DNA of 64,000 nucleotides, from the NCBI GenBank assembly GCA_900545545.1, contig UQZO01000006.1, forward strand, positions 62,001 through 126,000, read 5' to 3'. Position 1 is the stretch's first letter. Every line of letters begins with the position of its first letter. The translations under genes were made by a program, and so were the position numbers. Positions 24,439 through 33,557 of the stretch are shown here, in pieces. The stretch is from an uncultured Subdoligranulum sp. GTDB lineage: Bacteria > Bacillota > Clostridia > Oscillospirales > Ruminococcaceae. The notes under the pieces were generated by a model. That model searched no databases and was not told the origin of the DNA. It was given only the letters and a program-made list of their open reading frames with translations.

Positions 24439-26838
24439 GTGCAGATCGAATCGATATTTGACCGCCGCCGTTTTGTTTTTCTTGACGGCGGCATGGGAAC
24501 CCAATTGCAGAAACGCGGCCTGAAACCCGGTCAGAAACCGGAACTGGCTGCGCTGGAAATGCCCGAAACCCTGAAAGCGATTCATTCGGAATATGCGGCC
24601 GCCGGGGCCGACCTTCTTCTGGCGAATACATTCGGTGCCAATGCCAGGAAACTGGCGGGCACGGGATACAGCGTCGCCCAGGTTGTGCAGGCTTCCTTGG
24701 CCTGTGCGCAGGAGGCGGCGACAACTACCGGCGCGCTGGTTGGATTGGATATCGGGCCGCTGGGGGAATTGCTGGCCCCGGCCGGCACACTGCCCTTTGA
24801 GGAAGCGTATGACGCATTTGCCGAGATTGTACAGGCGGGTGTGCAGGCGGGCGCAGATTTCGTTTTTCTCGAAACGATGACCGACCTCTATGAACTCAAG
24901 GCTGCCATTCTGGCCGCCAAAGAGAACAGCCAGTTGCCGGTATTTGTTTCCATGAGCTTTGAAAGCCGTGGCCGTACCTTTACCGGATGCACGGTAGAAA
25001 GCTACGGCGTTACGGCGACCGGTTTGGGGGCAGATGCCATCGGCATCAACTGCTCGTTGGGACCGGCAGAGATTCTGCCTTTTGCGCAGCGGCTTTGCCG
25101 TACCGTACCGGCAGGAATTCCGGTCTTTGTCAAGCCCAATGCGGGGCTGCCCAACCCGGATGGCTCTTACAATTTGGATGCCGATGAATTTGCCCGGGAA
25201 ATGCAGGCTTATGCGGCCATCGGTGTTTCGATGGTCGGCGGCTGCTGCGGTACCACCCCGGCGTATATTGCAAAATTAAAGGAAGTCTTTTCGCCTTTGG
25301 TTCCGGCACAGAAAATCCCGCTGCGCCGCAGCTGCCTGTGTACGCCGGTTCGTTTTGTCGAGGTGGATGGTATCACGGTCGTGGGCGAACGCATCAATCC
25401 CACCGGCAAAAAACGTTTGCAGCAGGCTTTGCGCGAGGGCGACAGCGCCTATCCTTGCGCTCAGGCGGTGGCACAGGCCGAGGCGGGGGCCGAAGTGTTG
25501 GATGTCAATGCCGGATTGCCCGGTATCGACGAGGCTGCCACACTGGAACGGCTGGTCAGGGATTTGCAGGCTGTTACCGACCTGCCCCTGCAGCTGGATT
25601 CCTCCAACCCGGAAGCATTGTCCCGGGCGCTGCGCATTTACAATGGCAAGCCCATTGTGAACTCGGTGAACGGCGAACAGAAAACGCTCGATGAAATCCT
25701 TCCGCTGTGCAAAAAGTACGGCGCTGCCGTTGTTGGCCTGACACTGGATGAGCAGGGAATCCCCACCAGTGCGGAAGGCCGGTTCGCCATCGCCCAAAAG
25801 ATCGTCAAGGCTGCCACGGGAATCGGCATCCCGAAGGAAGATATTTATATTGACTGCCTGACGCTGACCGCCAGTGCTCAGCAGGAGGGGGCGGCCCAGA
25901 CACTGGAAGCGCTGAGTCGCTGCAAACGAGAACTGGGTGTGCGCACGGTGCTCGGCGTTTCCAATATCAGTTTTGGCTTGCCTTGCCGTGGATATCTGAA
26001 CACCACCTTCCTGACAATGGCGATGGCTGCGGGGCTTGACCTTGCCATTATGAATCCCAACACCCCGGAGATGATGGCGGCTGTGCGCGCATACCGAGTG
26101 CTGACTTCCCAGGATAAGCAGAGCGCTGACTATGTGGCCGCGTATGCCGATGTGCAGATTCAAACGCAGCAGGTCAGCAAAAATGCGACCCCTGTGCAGA
26201 ATAATATTACAGGGGATGATCCGCTGTTTGATGCAGTTCGCCGCGGCTTGAAAGCCGAAGCAAAGGCTGCTGCCGAAGCAGCGTTGGCAACCAAAGAGCC
26301 GCTGGATGTGGTGAATGCTTCGCTGATTCCGGCACTGGATGTGGTGGGCGATGGCTTTGAAAAAGGTACCATCTTCCTGCCGCAGCTGCTCCAGGCCGCC
26401 ACGGCGGCACAGGCAGCGTTTGATGCCGTCAAAGCCAAGATTGCGGCACAGGGGCAGCCCCAGAGCGCTGCAAAAGGAAAAATCGTTGTTGCCACCGTTA
26501 AGGGCGATGTGCATGATATCGGTAAGAACATCGTGCGCGTGATCCTGGAAAATTACGGCTACGACGTGCTGGATCTCGGCCGGGATGTGCCGCCGGAGCG
26601 TGTTGTGGAAGCGGTGCGGACGACCGGTGCCAAGCTGGTCGGGCTGTCAGCTCTTATGACGACGACTGTGCCCAATATGAAAGCGACTATTGATGCGCTG
26701 CACGCCGCAAAGCTGGATTGTCAGGTCTGGGTAGGCGGTGCGGTGCTTACGCCCGGTTATGCCAAGGAAATTGGTGCGGACTTCTATTGTAAGGACGCCA
26801 AGGCCAGCGCGGATCTGGCAAAACAGATTCTTGGATAA
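24439..26838 (+). CDS. metH: Cobalamin-dependent methionine synthase (no activation domain)
   Basis: Transfers the methyl group from methyl-THF through cobalamin to homocysteine. The 799-residue protein has a homocysteine-binding barrel (about 1-285, zinc cysteines in NCSLG and GGCCGTTP), a pterin-binding barrel (about 310-570, GERINPTGKK) and a B12-binding cap and Rossmann domain (about 590-799) with the lower-ligand motif DVHDIGKN. E. coli MetH has about 1227 residues; the missing part is the activation domain, supplied by the preceding gene. The start is GTG, with AGGGGG upstream. Confidence 0.95.
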   Translation: MQIESIFDRRRFVFLDGGMGTQLQKRGLKPGQKPELAALEMPETLKAIHSEYAAAGADLLLANTFGANARKLAGTGYSVAQVVQASLACAQEAATTTGALVGLDIGPLGELLAPAGTLPFEEAYDAFAEIVQAGVQAGADFVFLETMTDLYELKAAILAAKENSQLPVFVSMSFESRGRTFTGCTVESYGVTATGLGADAIGINCSLGPAEILPFAQRLCRTVPAGIPVFVKPNAGLPNPDGSYNLDADEFAREMQAYAAIGVSMVGGCCGTTPAYIAKLKEVFSPLVPAQKIPLRRSCLCTPVRFVEVDGITVVGERINPTGKKRLQQALREGDSAYPCAQAVAQAEAGAEVLDVNAGLPGIDEAATLERLVRDLQAVTDLPLQLDSSNPEALSRALRIYNGKPIVNSVNGEQKTLDEILPLCKKYGAAVVGLTLDEQGIPTSAEGRFAIAQKIVKAATGIGIPKEDIYIDCLTLTASAQQEGAAQTLEALSRCKRELGVRTVLGVSNISFGLPCRGYLNTTFLTMAMAAGLDLAIMNPNTPEMMAAVRAYRVLTSQDKQSADYVAAYADVQIQTQQVSKNATPVQNNITGDDPLFDAVRRGLKAEAKAAAEAALATKEPLDVVNASLIPALDVVGDGFEKGTIFLPQLLQAATAAQAAFDAVKAKIAAQGQPQSAAKGKIVVATVKGDVHDIGKNIVRVILENYGYDVLDLGRDVPPERVVEAVRTTGAKLVGLSALMTTTVPNMKATIDALHAAKLDCQVWVGGAVLTPGYAKEIGADFYCKDAKASADLAKQILG

Positions 26839-26863
26839 CAGGTACGCTTCTACACAAATGGAC

Positions 26864-26891
26864 CGCCGCCTCTTGCAGGGCGGCGTTTTTT
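26864..26891 (+). terminator. Terminator after metH
   Basis: CGCCGCC pairs with GGCGGCG over a short loop, followed by six T. Part of it overlaps the probable promoter of the cobalamin transcript. Confidence 0.85.
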
Positions 26892-26901
26892 ATGGTATCC
26901 T
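26873..26901 (+). promoter_or_regulatory. Probable promoter of the cobalamin operon
   Basis: TTGCAG, in the loop of the metH terminator, and TATCCT are separated by 17 nt. A start near 26908 would give a transcript that begins just before the riboswitch. Confidence 0.5.
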
Positions 26902-26909
26902 TGTACAAC

Positions 26910-27095
26910 AAAGCATTTCAAGGTGCCCGGGACCTTTTATATGGTTGGCCGGGAGAATAGGGAAGCAGGTGCAAAACCTGCGCGGGACCGCCGCCGTAAT
27001 GGCAGAGCCTGAACCAAACTGTACGTCACTGCATTGAGTTGTGGGAAGACGAGGTGAGGGCCATGACGCCAGAGCCGGAAGACCTGCCTTGGAAT
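26910..27095 (+). promoter_or_regulatory. Cobalamin riboswitch
   Basis: The aptamer is recognised by AGGGAAGCAGGTGCAAAACC at 26959-26978, the CCGCCGCCGTAATGGC stretch near 26988-27003, and the conserved 3' block GCCAGAGCCGGAAGACCTGCC-like at 27068-27088. It binds adenosyl- or methylcobalamin. The expression platform runs on to the terminator at 27225-27266, so high B12 should stop transcription of the transport and synthesis genes downstream. The 470-nt gap between metH and btuF is filled by the metH terminator, promoter, riboswitch and this terminator. Confidence 0.93.
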
Positions 27096-27224
27096 TCATA
27101 CTGCCGGGCATGGCGGCACAAACCACTGCCATACCGGGTGCAGGACCCGTGCGGCGGACGGACCAAACGTTTGCGCGGAAAACGAAAGTGCATCGTGTTT
27201 TAGTGGGCGCTTTGTTTTTGTATG

Positions 27225-27266
27225 GGTCTGTTCGGCTGTTGCAGCCGAAACAGGCCTTTTCTTTTT
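27225..27266 (+). terminator. Riboswitch-controlled terminator
   Basis: GGTCTGTTCGGCTG pairs with CAGCCGAAACAGGCC (with G-T and one bulged base) over a 3-nt loop, followed by TTTTCTTTTT. Its place between the aptamer and the first start codon marks it as the expression platform. Confidence 0.8.
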
Positions 27267-27309
27267 GCGGTGCAGTTGGAAATGGTTTGTACAATATCAG
27301 GAGGTATCC

Positions 27310-28341
27310 ATGCAGCAAATCCAATTGTGCCGCGCCGCGGCAGTCCTGTCCGCTTTGGCATTGACTCTGAATGCCTGCGGGGCAGCGTCTTCGACTTCTT
27401 CTGTGCCTGTCGAAACAAAGGCAACCACGGAAGCGGCAGAGCATTACCCGGTTACCATCACCAATTACAACTATGCAGGCGATGAAATCGAGTACACCTA
27501 CTCGCAGGCACCCGAGCGGGTGGTGGCAGTCTATCAGGGCTCCATTGAAACGATGATTGCGTTGGGCCTGGAAGATCACGTAATAGCCAGCTATGGCCTC
27601 GACAATGAAGTCAAAGCCGAGTGGCTGGATGGTTTTGCCGATATGCATTACCAGGAAGACGTTTTTGCGCCCGACAAGGAAACTGTTACGATGCTGCAGC
27701 CCGATATGATTCTTTCCTGGGGGTCCCTCTTCAGCGACAAGATGATCGGTGACGCTACAGACTGGAACGCAAAAGGCGTTGCCACGTATATGAATTCCAA
27801 TACGCGCCCCGGAAATCACAAGCGTACCTTGGAAAATGAATACACCGATATTTTGAATCTTGGCCGTATTTTTGATGTGGAGGAAACCGCAGAAAACCTG
27901 GTGGGTGAAATGAAGCAGGAAATTGCGCAGACACTGGCAGCTGTGGAAGGGCAGGCCCCGGTCCGTGTGGCCGTGGTGGAGCCGCAGGGAAATACTATCC
28001 GCAATTACGGTGCCGATACACTGGCTGGTGACATGGTAGCACAACTGGGCGGGGAACTTGTGAACCCCGATGGCAACGAGATGAGCAAAGAAGATTTGCT
28101 GGCCTGTAATCCCGATGTGATTTTTGTGGTCTATATGGCCTATTCCGGCGATGACCCCGCAAGCGTGATGGCCAGCCAGAAGGCTGTCATTGAGGCTGAC
28201 CCGGCTTTGGCCAGTTTGTCTGCGGTACAAAACGGACGGGTCTGCCTTGTGATGCTGGGTGACATTTATGCCGCCGGGCCTCGTGCCATGGATGGAATCC
28301 AAACGCTTGCGGCAGGAATGTACCCGGAGCTTGCTGCATGA
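27310..28341 (+). CDS. Corrinoid-type ABC transporter substrate-binding lipoprotein (BtuF-like)
   Basis: A 343-residue lipoprotein with signal peptide and lipobox LTLNAC (Cys about residue 22), a Ser/Thr-rich linker and two lobes of the periplasmic-binding fold used for iron-siderophores and corrinoids (PERVVAVYQGSIETMIALG, about 65-83). AGGAGG lies 5 nt before the ATG at 27310. As the first gene after a B12 riboswitch, together with permease and ATPase genes, it most likely binds cobalamin or cobinamide; cobalt-chelate uptake is a less likely alternative. Confidence 0.85.
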   Translation: MQQIQLCRAAAVLSALALTLNACGAASSTSSVPVETKATTEAAEHYPVTITNYNYAGDEIEYTYSQAPERVVAVYQGSIETMIALGLEDHVIASYGLDNEVKAEWLDGFADMHYQEDVFAPDKETVTMLQPDMILSWGSLFSDKMIGDATDWNAKGVATYMNSNTRPGNHKRTLENEYTDILNLGRIFDVEETAENLVGEMKQEIAQTLAAVEGQAPVRVAVVEPQGNTIRNYGADTLAGDMVAQLGGELVNPDGNEMSKEDLLACNPDVIFVVYMAYSGDDPASVMASQKAVIEADPALASLSAVQNGRVCLVMLGDIYAAGPRAMDGIQTLAAGMYPELAA

Positions 28342-29432
28342 AGGCAAACACAAACGCAGGATGGCTGCGCAGCCCGTCAGCCGGCAACTGCGTGATTTTG
28401 GCGCTTGGGATACTGCTTCCGCTTTCGCTTGTGGCAGCGGTCAGCTTTGGGACGATGTCTTTGCCGCTGCAGGATGTGTATGGCGTTCTCTACTATAAAG
28501 GAATGCATGCATTGTTTGGTGTGCCGGTCCCTGACCAGTGGGCTGCCGGTTCGGCACTGCACGACGTGGTATGGCTGATCCGGCTGCCACGGCTGGTACT
28601 GGGAGCAGCGGTTGGTGCAGCCCTTGCGGTATGCGGTGTGGTCATGCAGGCGATCGTAAAAAATCCCCTGGCTGATCCGTATATTCTGGGTATTTCATCG
28701 GGTGCGTCCCTGGGGGCAACACTGGCAGCTTTGTTTGGCGTGGGTGCGGTGCTGGGCGCACGTTCGGTAGGCGCTATGGCGTTTGTCGGGGCGCTTGTCG
28801 TATCTTTTGCGGTTATTTTCCTGGCAAACCTGGGCGGGCGCGCAACGGCGGTCAAGTTGCTGCTGGCAGGCTCAGCCCTTTCTGCGGTTTGCGGGGCGTT
28901 CTCCAATTTCGCCATCTATCTGCGAAACGATGACCAGGCGCCGGCACAGATCATTCGCTGGACTATGGGCGGGTTGGGGGCAGCCAACTGGCAGGATAAC
29001 ATCTTGATGGTTGTGGCAGTACTGGCAGGGGCCGTGTTTTTTATTACCCAAAGCCGCACCTTGAACCTGATGTTGCTGGGGGATGACAGCGCCGTGACGC
29101 TGGGAACGGATCTGCATATTCGACGCATCGTCTATCTGGTAATCACTTCGCTGCTTATTGGTTTGCCTGTGTACAATGCAGGGACCATTGGTTTTGTGGG
29201 CTTGGTCGTCCCCCATGCTGTGCGGCTTCTGCTTGGAACCGACCATCGACGCCTTGTCCCGGTTTCGGCACTGGCGGGGGCCATCTTTCTTGTCTGGGCG
29301 GATGTGGCCTGCCGGACACTGCTGCCGGGCAACGAAATGCCAATCGGCATTCTGACATCGCTTCTCGGCGCACCGGTGTTTTTGTATCTGATGGCACGAC
29401 ATCGGTACGGATTTGGAGGCGAGAACGGATGA
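28338..29432 (+). CDS. FecCD-family ABC permease (BtuC-like)
   Basis: A 364-residue permease with about ten membrane segments. Family motifs are RLPRLVLGAAVGAALAVCGV, KNPLADPYILGISSGASLG and GFVGLVVPHAVRLLLGTDHR. It starts inside the btuF stop (ATGA) and ends in an ATGA overlap with the ATPase gene. With these it forms a BtuCDF-like importer, most likely for corrinoids because of the riboswitch. Confidence 0.87.
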   Translation: MKANTNAGWLRSPSAGNCVILALGILLPLSLVAAVSFGTMSLPLQDVYGVLYYKGMHALFGVPVPDQWAAGSALHDVVWLIRLPRLVLGAAVGAALAVCGVVMQAIVKNPLADPYILGISSGASLGATLAALFGVGAVLGARSVGAMAFVGALVVSFAVIFLANLGGRATAVKLLLAGSALSAVCGAFSNFAIYLRNDDQAPAQIIRWTMGGLGAANWQDNILMVVAVLAGAVFFITQSRTLNLMLLGDDSAVTLGTDLHIRRIVYLVITSLLIGLPVYNAGTIGFVGLVVPHAVRLLLGTDHRRLVPVSALAGAIFLVWADVACRTLLPGNEMPIGILTSLLGAPVFLYLMARHRYGFGGENG

Positions 29433-30208
29433 CGCTGGAAACCAGAGATCTGTGTGTGACATTGGGCGGGCAAGAAATCCTTGCTCACATCCGGGTTGCC
29501 GCAGAATCCCGGCAGATCGTCGGTATCATTGGCCCCAATGGTAGCGGCAAAAGTACCCTGCTCAAATGTATTTACCGTGTTTTAAAGCCGACCCACGGCG
29601 CTGTATTGTTGAACGGGCGCGATATGCAAGGGTATAGCGTCCGCCAAAGTGCTCAGCAACTGGCTGTCGTTTCGCAGCACCATGCGTACAGCTTTGATTT
29701 TACGGTGCGTGAAGTGGTTCTTATGGGGCGTTCTCCCCATAAGCGCGCCTTTGAGCGGGATACGGCAGAGGACTACCGTATTGTACAGGAAGCGCTTGAA
29801 ACGGTCGGCATGGAGGAAAAAGCAGACCGGATCTTCTCCACGCTTTCCGGAGGAGAACAACAGCGGGTGGTATTGGCCAGGGCGCTTGCCCAGCAAACGC
29901 CCTGTCTGATTCTCGATGAGCCGACCAACCACCTGGATATTCAATATCAGCTGCAGATGATGGAACTGTTGCGCAGCCTGGATAAGACGGTGCTTCTGGC
30001 TGTGCACGATCTAAACCTGGCAGCGGTATACTGCGATTATTTGTTTGCGCTTCAAAATGGAAGGCTTGCGGGCAGCGGAACGCCGCAAGAGTTACTGACA
30101 CCGGCGTTTATTGAAAAAGTATACGGCGTAAAGGCGCGTGTCGGTACAGATGAAGACGGAGTGCCGTATATTCTGTACCGGACCACACGAAAGGAGAAAC
30201 AACGATGA
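29429..30208 (+). CDS. ABC transporter ATP-binding protein (BtuD-like)
   Basis: A 259-residue ATPase of the FecE/BtuD family: Walker A GPNGSGKST (about 36-44), signature LSGGEQQRV, Walker B CLILDEPTNHLD and switch His in LLAVHDL. The C-terminal part ends with a short extension after the FIEKVYGVKARV motif common to the family. It overlaps the permease and cbiK genes by 4 nt each. Confidence 0.9.
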   Translation: MTLETRDLCVTLGGQEILAHIRVAAESRQIVGIIGPNGSGKSTLLKCIYRVLKPTHGAVLLNGRDMQGYSVRQSAQQLAVVSQHHAYSFDFTVREVVLMGRSPHKRAFERDTAEDYRIVQEALETVGMEEKADRIFSTLSGGEQQRVVLARALAQQTPCLILDEPTNHLDIQYQLQMMELLRSLDKTVLLAVHDLNLAAVYCDYLFALQNGRLAGSGTPQELLTPAFIEKVYGVKARVGTDEDGVPYILYRTTRKEKQR

Positions 30209-30972
30209 AACAAGCACTGGTCTGTGTCAGCTTTGGCACAACCGTGGAGAATGGCCGCGCCGACCTCCTGGCGGTGGAGTCCGCTTTGCAGGCAGAGGCT
30301 CCGGAACGCTATTTCGCACGCGCCCTTACTAGCCGCATGATCCGTAAGCGGCTTGCCGCCCGCGGCGAGGAGGTAAAAAGCCTGCCGGAAGTGCTGGAAG
30401 AACTGCTTGCTGATGGAGTTGCCGATGTGGCTGTGCAGCCCACACACTTGCTTTACGGGTATGAATACGATAAAATAAAAGCCGAAATTTCCCCTTATGC
30501 CATGCGTTTTTCGCGTTTTGTTCTGGGGAAGCCGCTGCTCGCTGACACCAATGATTTGCAGAGGGTGGCGAAAATTCTGGGGCAGAGCTATCCGGCCATA
30601 GAGGGAGAGGCGCTGGTCTTTATGGGGCACGGCACCGAACATTTTGCAGGCGTGGTGTATCCGGCGCTGCAAAGCGTATTTACTTTACAGGGACGGCCGG
30701 ATACATTTGTGGCAGCGGTAGAAGGCTGGCCTGCCCTGACCGATGTATTGCCGCAGATTCAACAGGCAGGTTATCGCAAGGCGCATCTGGTGCCGCTTCT
30801 GCTTGTGGCTGGGGATCACGCCTGCCATGATATGGCGGGAGATGACCCGGAAAGCTGGAAAAGTCAACTGGAGGCAGCCGGATTCACCGTGCGCTGCACG
30901 CTGGAAGGACTTGGCCGCCTTCCGGGAATTCAGCAGTTGTATTGCGCCAAACTCAAAGAAATTCTGGAGTAA
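30205..30972 (+). CDS. cbiK: Sirohydrochlorin cobaltochelatase CbiK
   Basis: Inserts cobalt into sirohydrochlorin (or its reduced form factor precursor), the first step of the anaerobic B12 pathway. The 255-residue protein has the family start VSFGTT and the metal-binding histidines in FMGHGTEH (about 135-142) and AGDHACHDMAGDD (about 194-206). It is the long anaerobic type, not the short CbiX. No signal peptide is present, so it is cytoplasmic. Sirohydrochlorin must come from genes elsewhere. Confidence 0.93.
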   Translation: MKQALVCVSFGTTVENGRADLLAVESALQAEAPERYFARALTSRMIRKRLAARGEEVKSLPEVLEELLADGVADVAVQPTHLLYGYEYDKIKAEISPYAMRFSRFVLGKPLLADTNDLQRVAKILGQSYPAIEGEALVFMGHGTEHFAGVVYPALQSVFTLQGRPDTFVAAVEGWPALTDVLPQIQQAGYRKAHLVPLLLVAGDHACHDMAGDDPESWKSQLEAAGFTVRCTLEGLGRLPGIQQLYCAKLKEILE

Positions 30973-30975
30973 ACC

Positions 30976-32103
30976 ATGTCCTTTGACCATTCGATCCGCA
31001 GCGGTCAGCGTTTGCTGCGCTGCGGTTATACCACAGGGACCTGCGCCGCATTGGCAGCACAGGGGGCGGTGCGTCTTCTGCTGACGGGAAAGCAGCCCCG
31101 GGTGCTGACGTTGTTGACGCCCAAAGGCTGGGAGGTTTCGGTGCGCCCCATTGAGTGCCGGATGCAGGGACAAGCGGCCATTTGCAGTGTCCGCAAAGAT
31201 GCCGGGGACGATGCCGATGTGACCGATGGACTGCCTGTGACGGCGACTGTGTCCAAAACAGATATGCCCGGCGTGGCGATTGACGGAGGGGACGGTGTGG
31301 GGCGGGTGACCAAGCCCGGCCTGGACCAACCGGTCGGAGAGGCGGCAATCAACCGTGTGCCGCGTCAGATGATCCGCCAACAGGTGGAAGAAGTATGCCA
31401 GGAATCCGGCTATACCGGGGGAATTTCCGTCATCATCAGCATTGAAGGCGGAGCAGAAGCCGCCCACCGAACTTTCAACCTCCAACTCGGGGTGGAAGGT
31501 GGTCTGTCCATATTGGGAACTTCCGGTATTGTGGAACCCATGAGTGAACAGGCGATTGTAGATACCATTGCGCTGGAAATCCGCCAACATGCAGCGGAAT
31601 CCAACCGTCTGATTCTGACGCCCGGCAACTATGGAACGGATTTTCTGCATGCGCAGGGATGGGATACTTTCGGTGTGCCGGTTGTAAAATGCTCCAACTT
31701 TCTGGGCGAATCGCTGGACTGTGCCGCGGTAGAAGGAATAGAACAGTTGTTGCTGGTGGGGCATATCGGCAAGCTTGTCAAGCTGGCCGGGGGCATCATG
31801 AACACGCATTCCCGCTACGCGGATTGTCGCACGGAGCTTTTTTGCGCACATGCCGCCATCTGCGGGGCGGATACCGCAACCTGTCAGGCCTTGATGAATG
31901 CCGCAACAACGGATGCCTGCCTTGAAATTGTCGATCAGGCGCATCTGCGCGACAGAGTGCTGACGTCTTTGCTGGAAGCGATCCAACGCCATCTCGAACA
32001 CCGTATTGGGCCTGGCTGTCGGATCGGTGTGGTACTTTTTTCCAATCAATTCGGTTTGCTGGGCATGACCCGGCCCGCAAAGGAGATATTGCAACAATGG
32101 TAG
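30976..32103 (+). CDS. cbiD: Cobalt-precorrin-5B C1-methyltransferase CbiD
   Basis: Methylates C1 of the ring in the anaerobic pathway. The 375-residue protein begins with the family motif LRCGYTTGTCAALAAQGA (about 14-31) and carries EVCQESGYTGGISVIISI in the middle. CbiD has no counterpart in the aerobic pathway, so this gene helps to define the pathway as anaerobic. Its end overlaps the next gene by 7 nt. Confidence 0.95.
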   Translation: MSFDHSIRSGQRLLRCGYTTGTCAALAAQGAVRLLLTGKQPRVLTLLTPKGWEVSVRPIECRMQGQAAICSVRKDAGDDADVTDGLPVTATVSKTDMPGVAIDGGDGVGRVTKPGLDQPVGEAAINRVPRQMIRQQVEEVCQESGYTGGISVIISIEGGAEAAHRTFNLQLGVEGGLSILGTSGIVEPMSEQAIVDTIALEIRQHAAESNRLILTPGNYGTDFLHAQGWDTFGVPVVKCSNFLGESLDCAAVEGIEQLLLVGHIGKLVKLAGGIMNTHSRYADCRTELFCAHAAICGADTATCQALMNAATTDACLEIVDQAHLRDRVLTSLLEAIQRHLEHRIGPGCRIGVVLFSNQFGLLGMTRPAKEILQQW

Positions 32104-32792
32104 AACATGGTATCCTGTACGGCGTCAGTGTCGGCCCGGGTGATCCCGAACTGATGACACTGCAGGCTGTGCGACGGCTGCAGCGCTGCCCGGTGATTGC
32201 GGCGCCGCAGACCAAAAGCGGGCAGATGCTGGCGTTGGAGATTGCGCAGGGCGCCGTGGACCTTACGGGCAAAACCATTGTGTCGCTGCATTTTCCGATG
32301 AGCCGCAATCCTGATGTATTGCAGGAGGCACACGCCGCAGCAGCGGACAAACTGCGTGAATACCTGGATGCAGGGCAGGATGTGGCCATGCTCAATCTTG
32401 GCGATGTTTCGGTCTATGCGACATTCGGGTATCTGCAGGAAATTTTGCAGGCACAAGGCTACACCACCGCGATGCTGGCCGGTGTGCCGAGCTTTTGTGC
32501 TTCGGCTGCACGGCTCAACCAATCCCTGACAGCGGGAATGAATGAACCGCTGACCATCGCGCCGGGAACCGCGGCGGAAGAGGTACTGGACTTACCGGGC
32601 AGTAAGATCCTGATGAAAACCGGACGCCAGCTGCCCAAAACGCTGGAAGCTTTGGCAACCCACGGCAAACTTTCCCACAGTGCAATGGTTTGCAACTGCG
32701 GGCTGCCCAATGAGGAAGTCTGGCCGGATCTCTCCCGATATGATGCTGAGCGACCGGCCGGGTATTTTGCCACGATCCTTGTAAAGGAGTAA
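32097..32792 (+). CDS. cbiL: Cobalt-precorrin-2 C20-methyltransferase CbiL
   Basis: A SAM-dependent tetrapyrrole methylase of 231 residues that methylates C20. It shows the family N-terminal glycine motif GVSVGPGDPELMTLQAV (about 8-24) and the middle stretch NLGDVSVYATFGYL. AAGGAG precedes the ATG. Assignment to CbiL rather than another methylase rests on the YGVSVGPGDPELMTL start and the operon context. Confidence 0.9.
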   Translation: MVEHGILYGVSVGPGDPELMTLQAVRRLQRCPVIAAPQTKSGQMLALEIAQGAVDLTGKTIVSLHFPMSRNPDVLQEAHAAAADKLREYLDAGQDVAMLNLGDVSVYATFGYLQEILQAQGYTTAMLAGVPSFCASAARLNQSLTAGMNEPLTIAPGTAAEEVLDLPGSKILMKTGRQLPKTLEALATHGKLSHSAMVCNCGLPNEEVWPDLSRYDAERPAGYFATILVKE

Positions 32793-32795
32793 GTT

Positions 32796-33557
32796 ATGGT
32801 TCATTTTGTGGGAGCCGGACCGGGCGCTCCCGATTTGATTACGCTGCGCGGAGCAGAACTGCTGCGCCGTGCGGATTGTATCATCTATGCGGGCAGCCTG
32901 GTCAATCCGGCGTTGTTGGCTTTAGCGAAAGATGGCTGCGCCATTTATAACAGTGCCGAAATGACGCTGGAACAGGTTCTGGACGTGATGCGGTCGCAGG
33001 AAAAACAGGGGCGGGAAACAGTGCGCCTGCATACCGGCGATGCCAGCATCTATGGTGCCATCCGTGAACAGATGGATGAACTGGATCGATTGGGAATCGC
33101 GTATGACGATACACCGGGTGTGTCCAGCTTTTGCGGGGCTGCTGCGGCGCTGAATGCCGAATATACGCTGCCCGGGATCAGCCAGACGGTAATCATCACC
33201 CGAATGGCCGGGCGTACACCGGTACCGGAACGCGAAGCATTGGCGGACCTTGCACAGCATGGTGCCAGTATGGTGATCTTTCTTTCTGCGGGTATGGTAC
33301 CCGCTGTACAGGCAGCGCTGTTGCAAGGGGTCTATACCGAAAACACTCCGGCTGCCCTTGTATATAAGGCAACCTGGCCCGAGGAAAAGGTTGTGCGCTG
33401 CACTGTGGGGACCTTGGCGCAATGCGGAGCGGAGCATAACATTACCAAAACGGCGCTGATTCTCGTAGGGGATTTTTTAAATACGACTTCCTATGAGCGC
33501 AGCAAACTTTATGATCCCGGCTTTACGACGGAATTCCGAAAGGGGAGCCAACAATGA
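32796..33557 (+). CDS. cbiF: Cobalt-precorrin-4 C11-methyltransferase CbiF
   Basis: A SAM-dependent methylase of 253 residues that acts on C11. Motifs are VHFVGAGPGAPDLITLRGA (start) and RLHTGDASIYGAIREQMDEL (about 76-95), both characteristic of CbiF/CobM. It is 3 nt from the previous gene and overlaps the next by 4 nt. Confidence 0.93.
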   Translation: MVHFVGAGPGAPDLITLRGAELLRRADCIIYAGSLVNPALLALAKDGCAIYNSAEMTLEQVLDVMRSQEKQGRETVRLHTGDASIYGAIREQMDELDRLGIAYDDTPGVSSFCGAAAALNAEYTLPGISQTVIITRMAGRTPVPEREALADLAQHGASMVIFLSAGMVPAVQAALLQGVYTENTPAALVYKATWPEEKVVRCTVGTLAQCGAEHNITKTALILVGDFLNTTSYERSKLYDPGFTTEFRKGSQQ

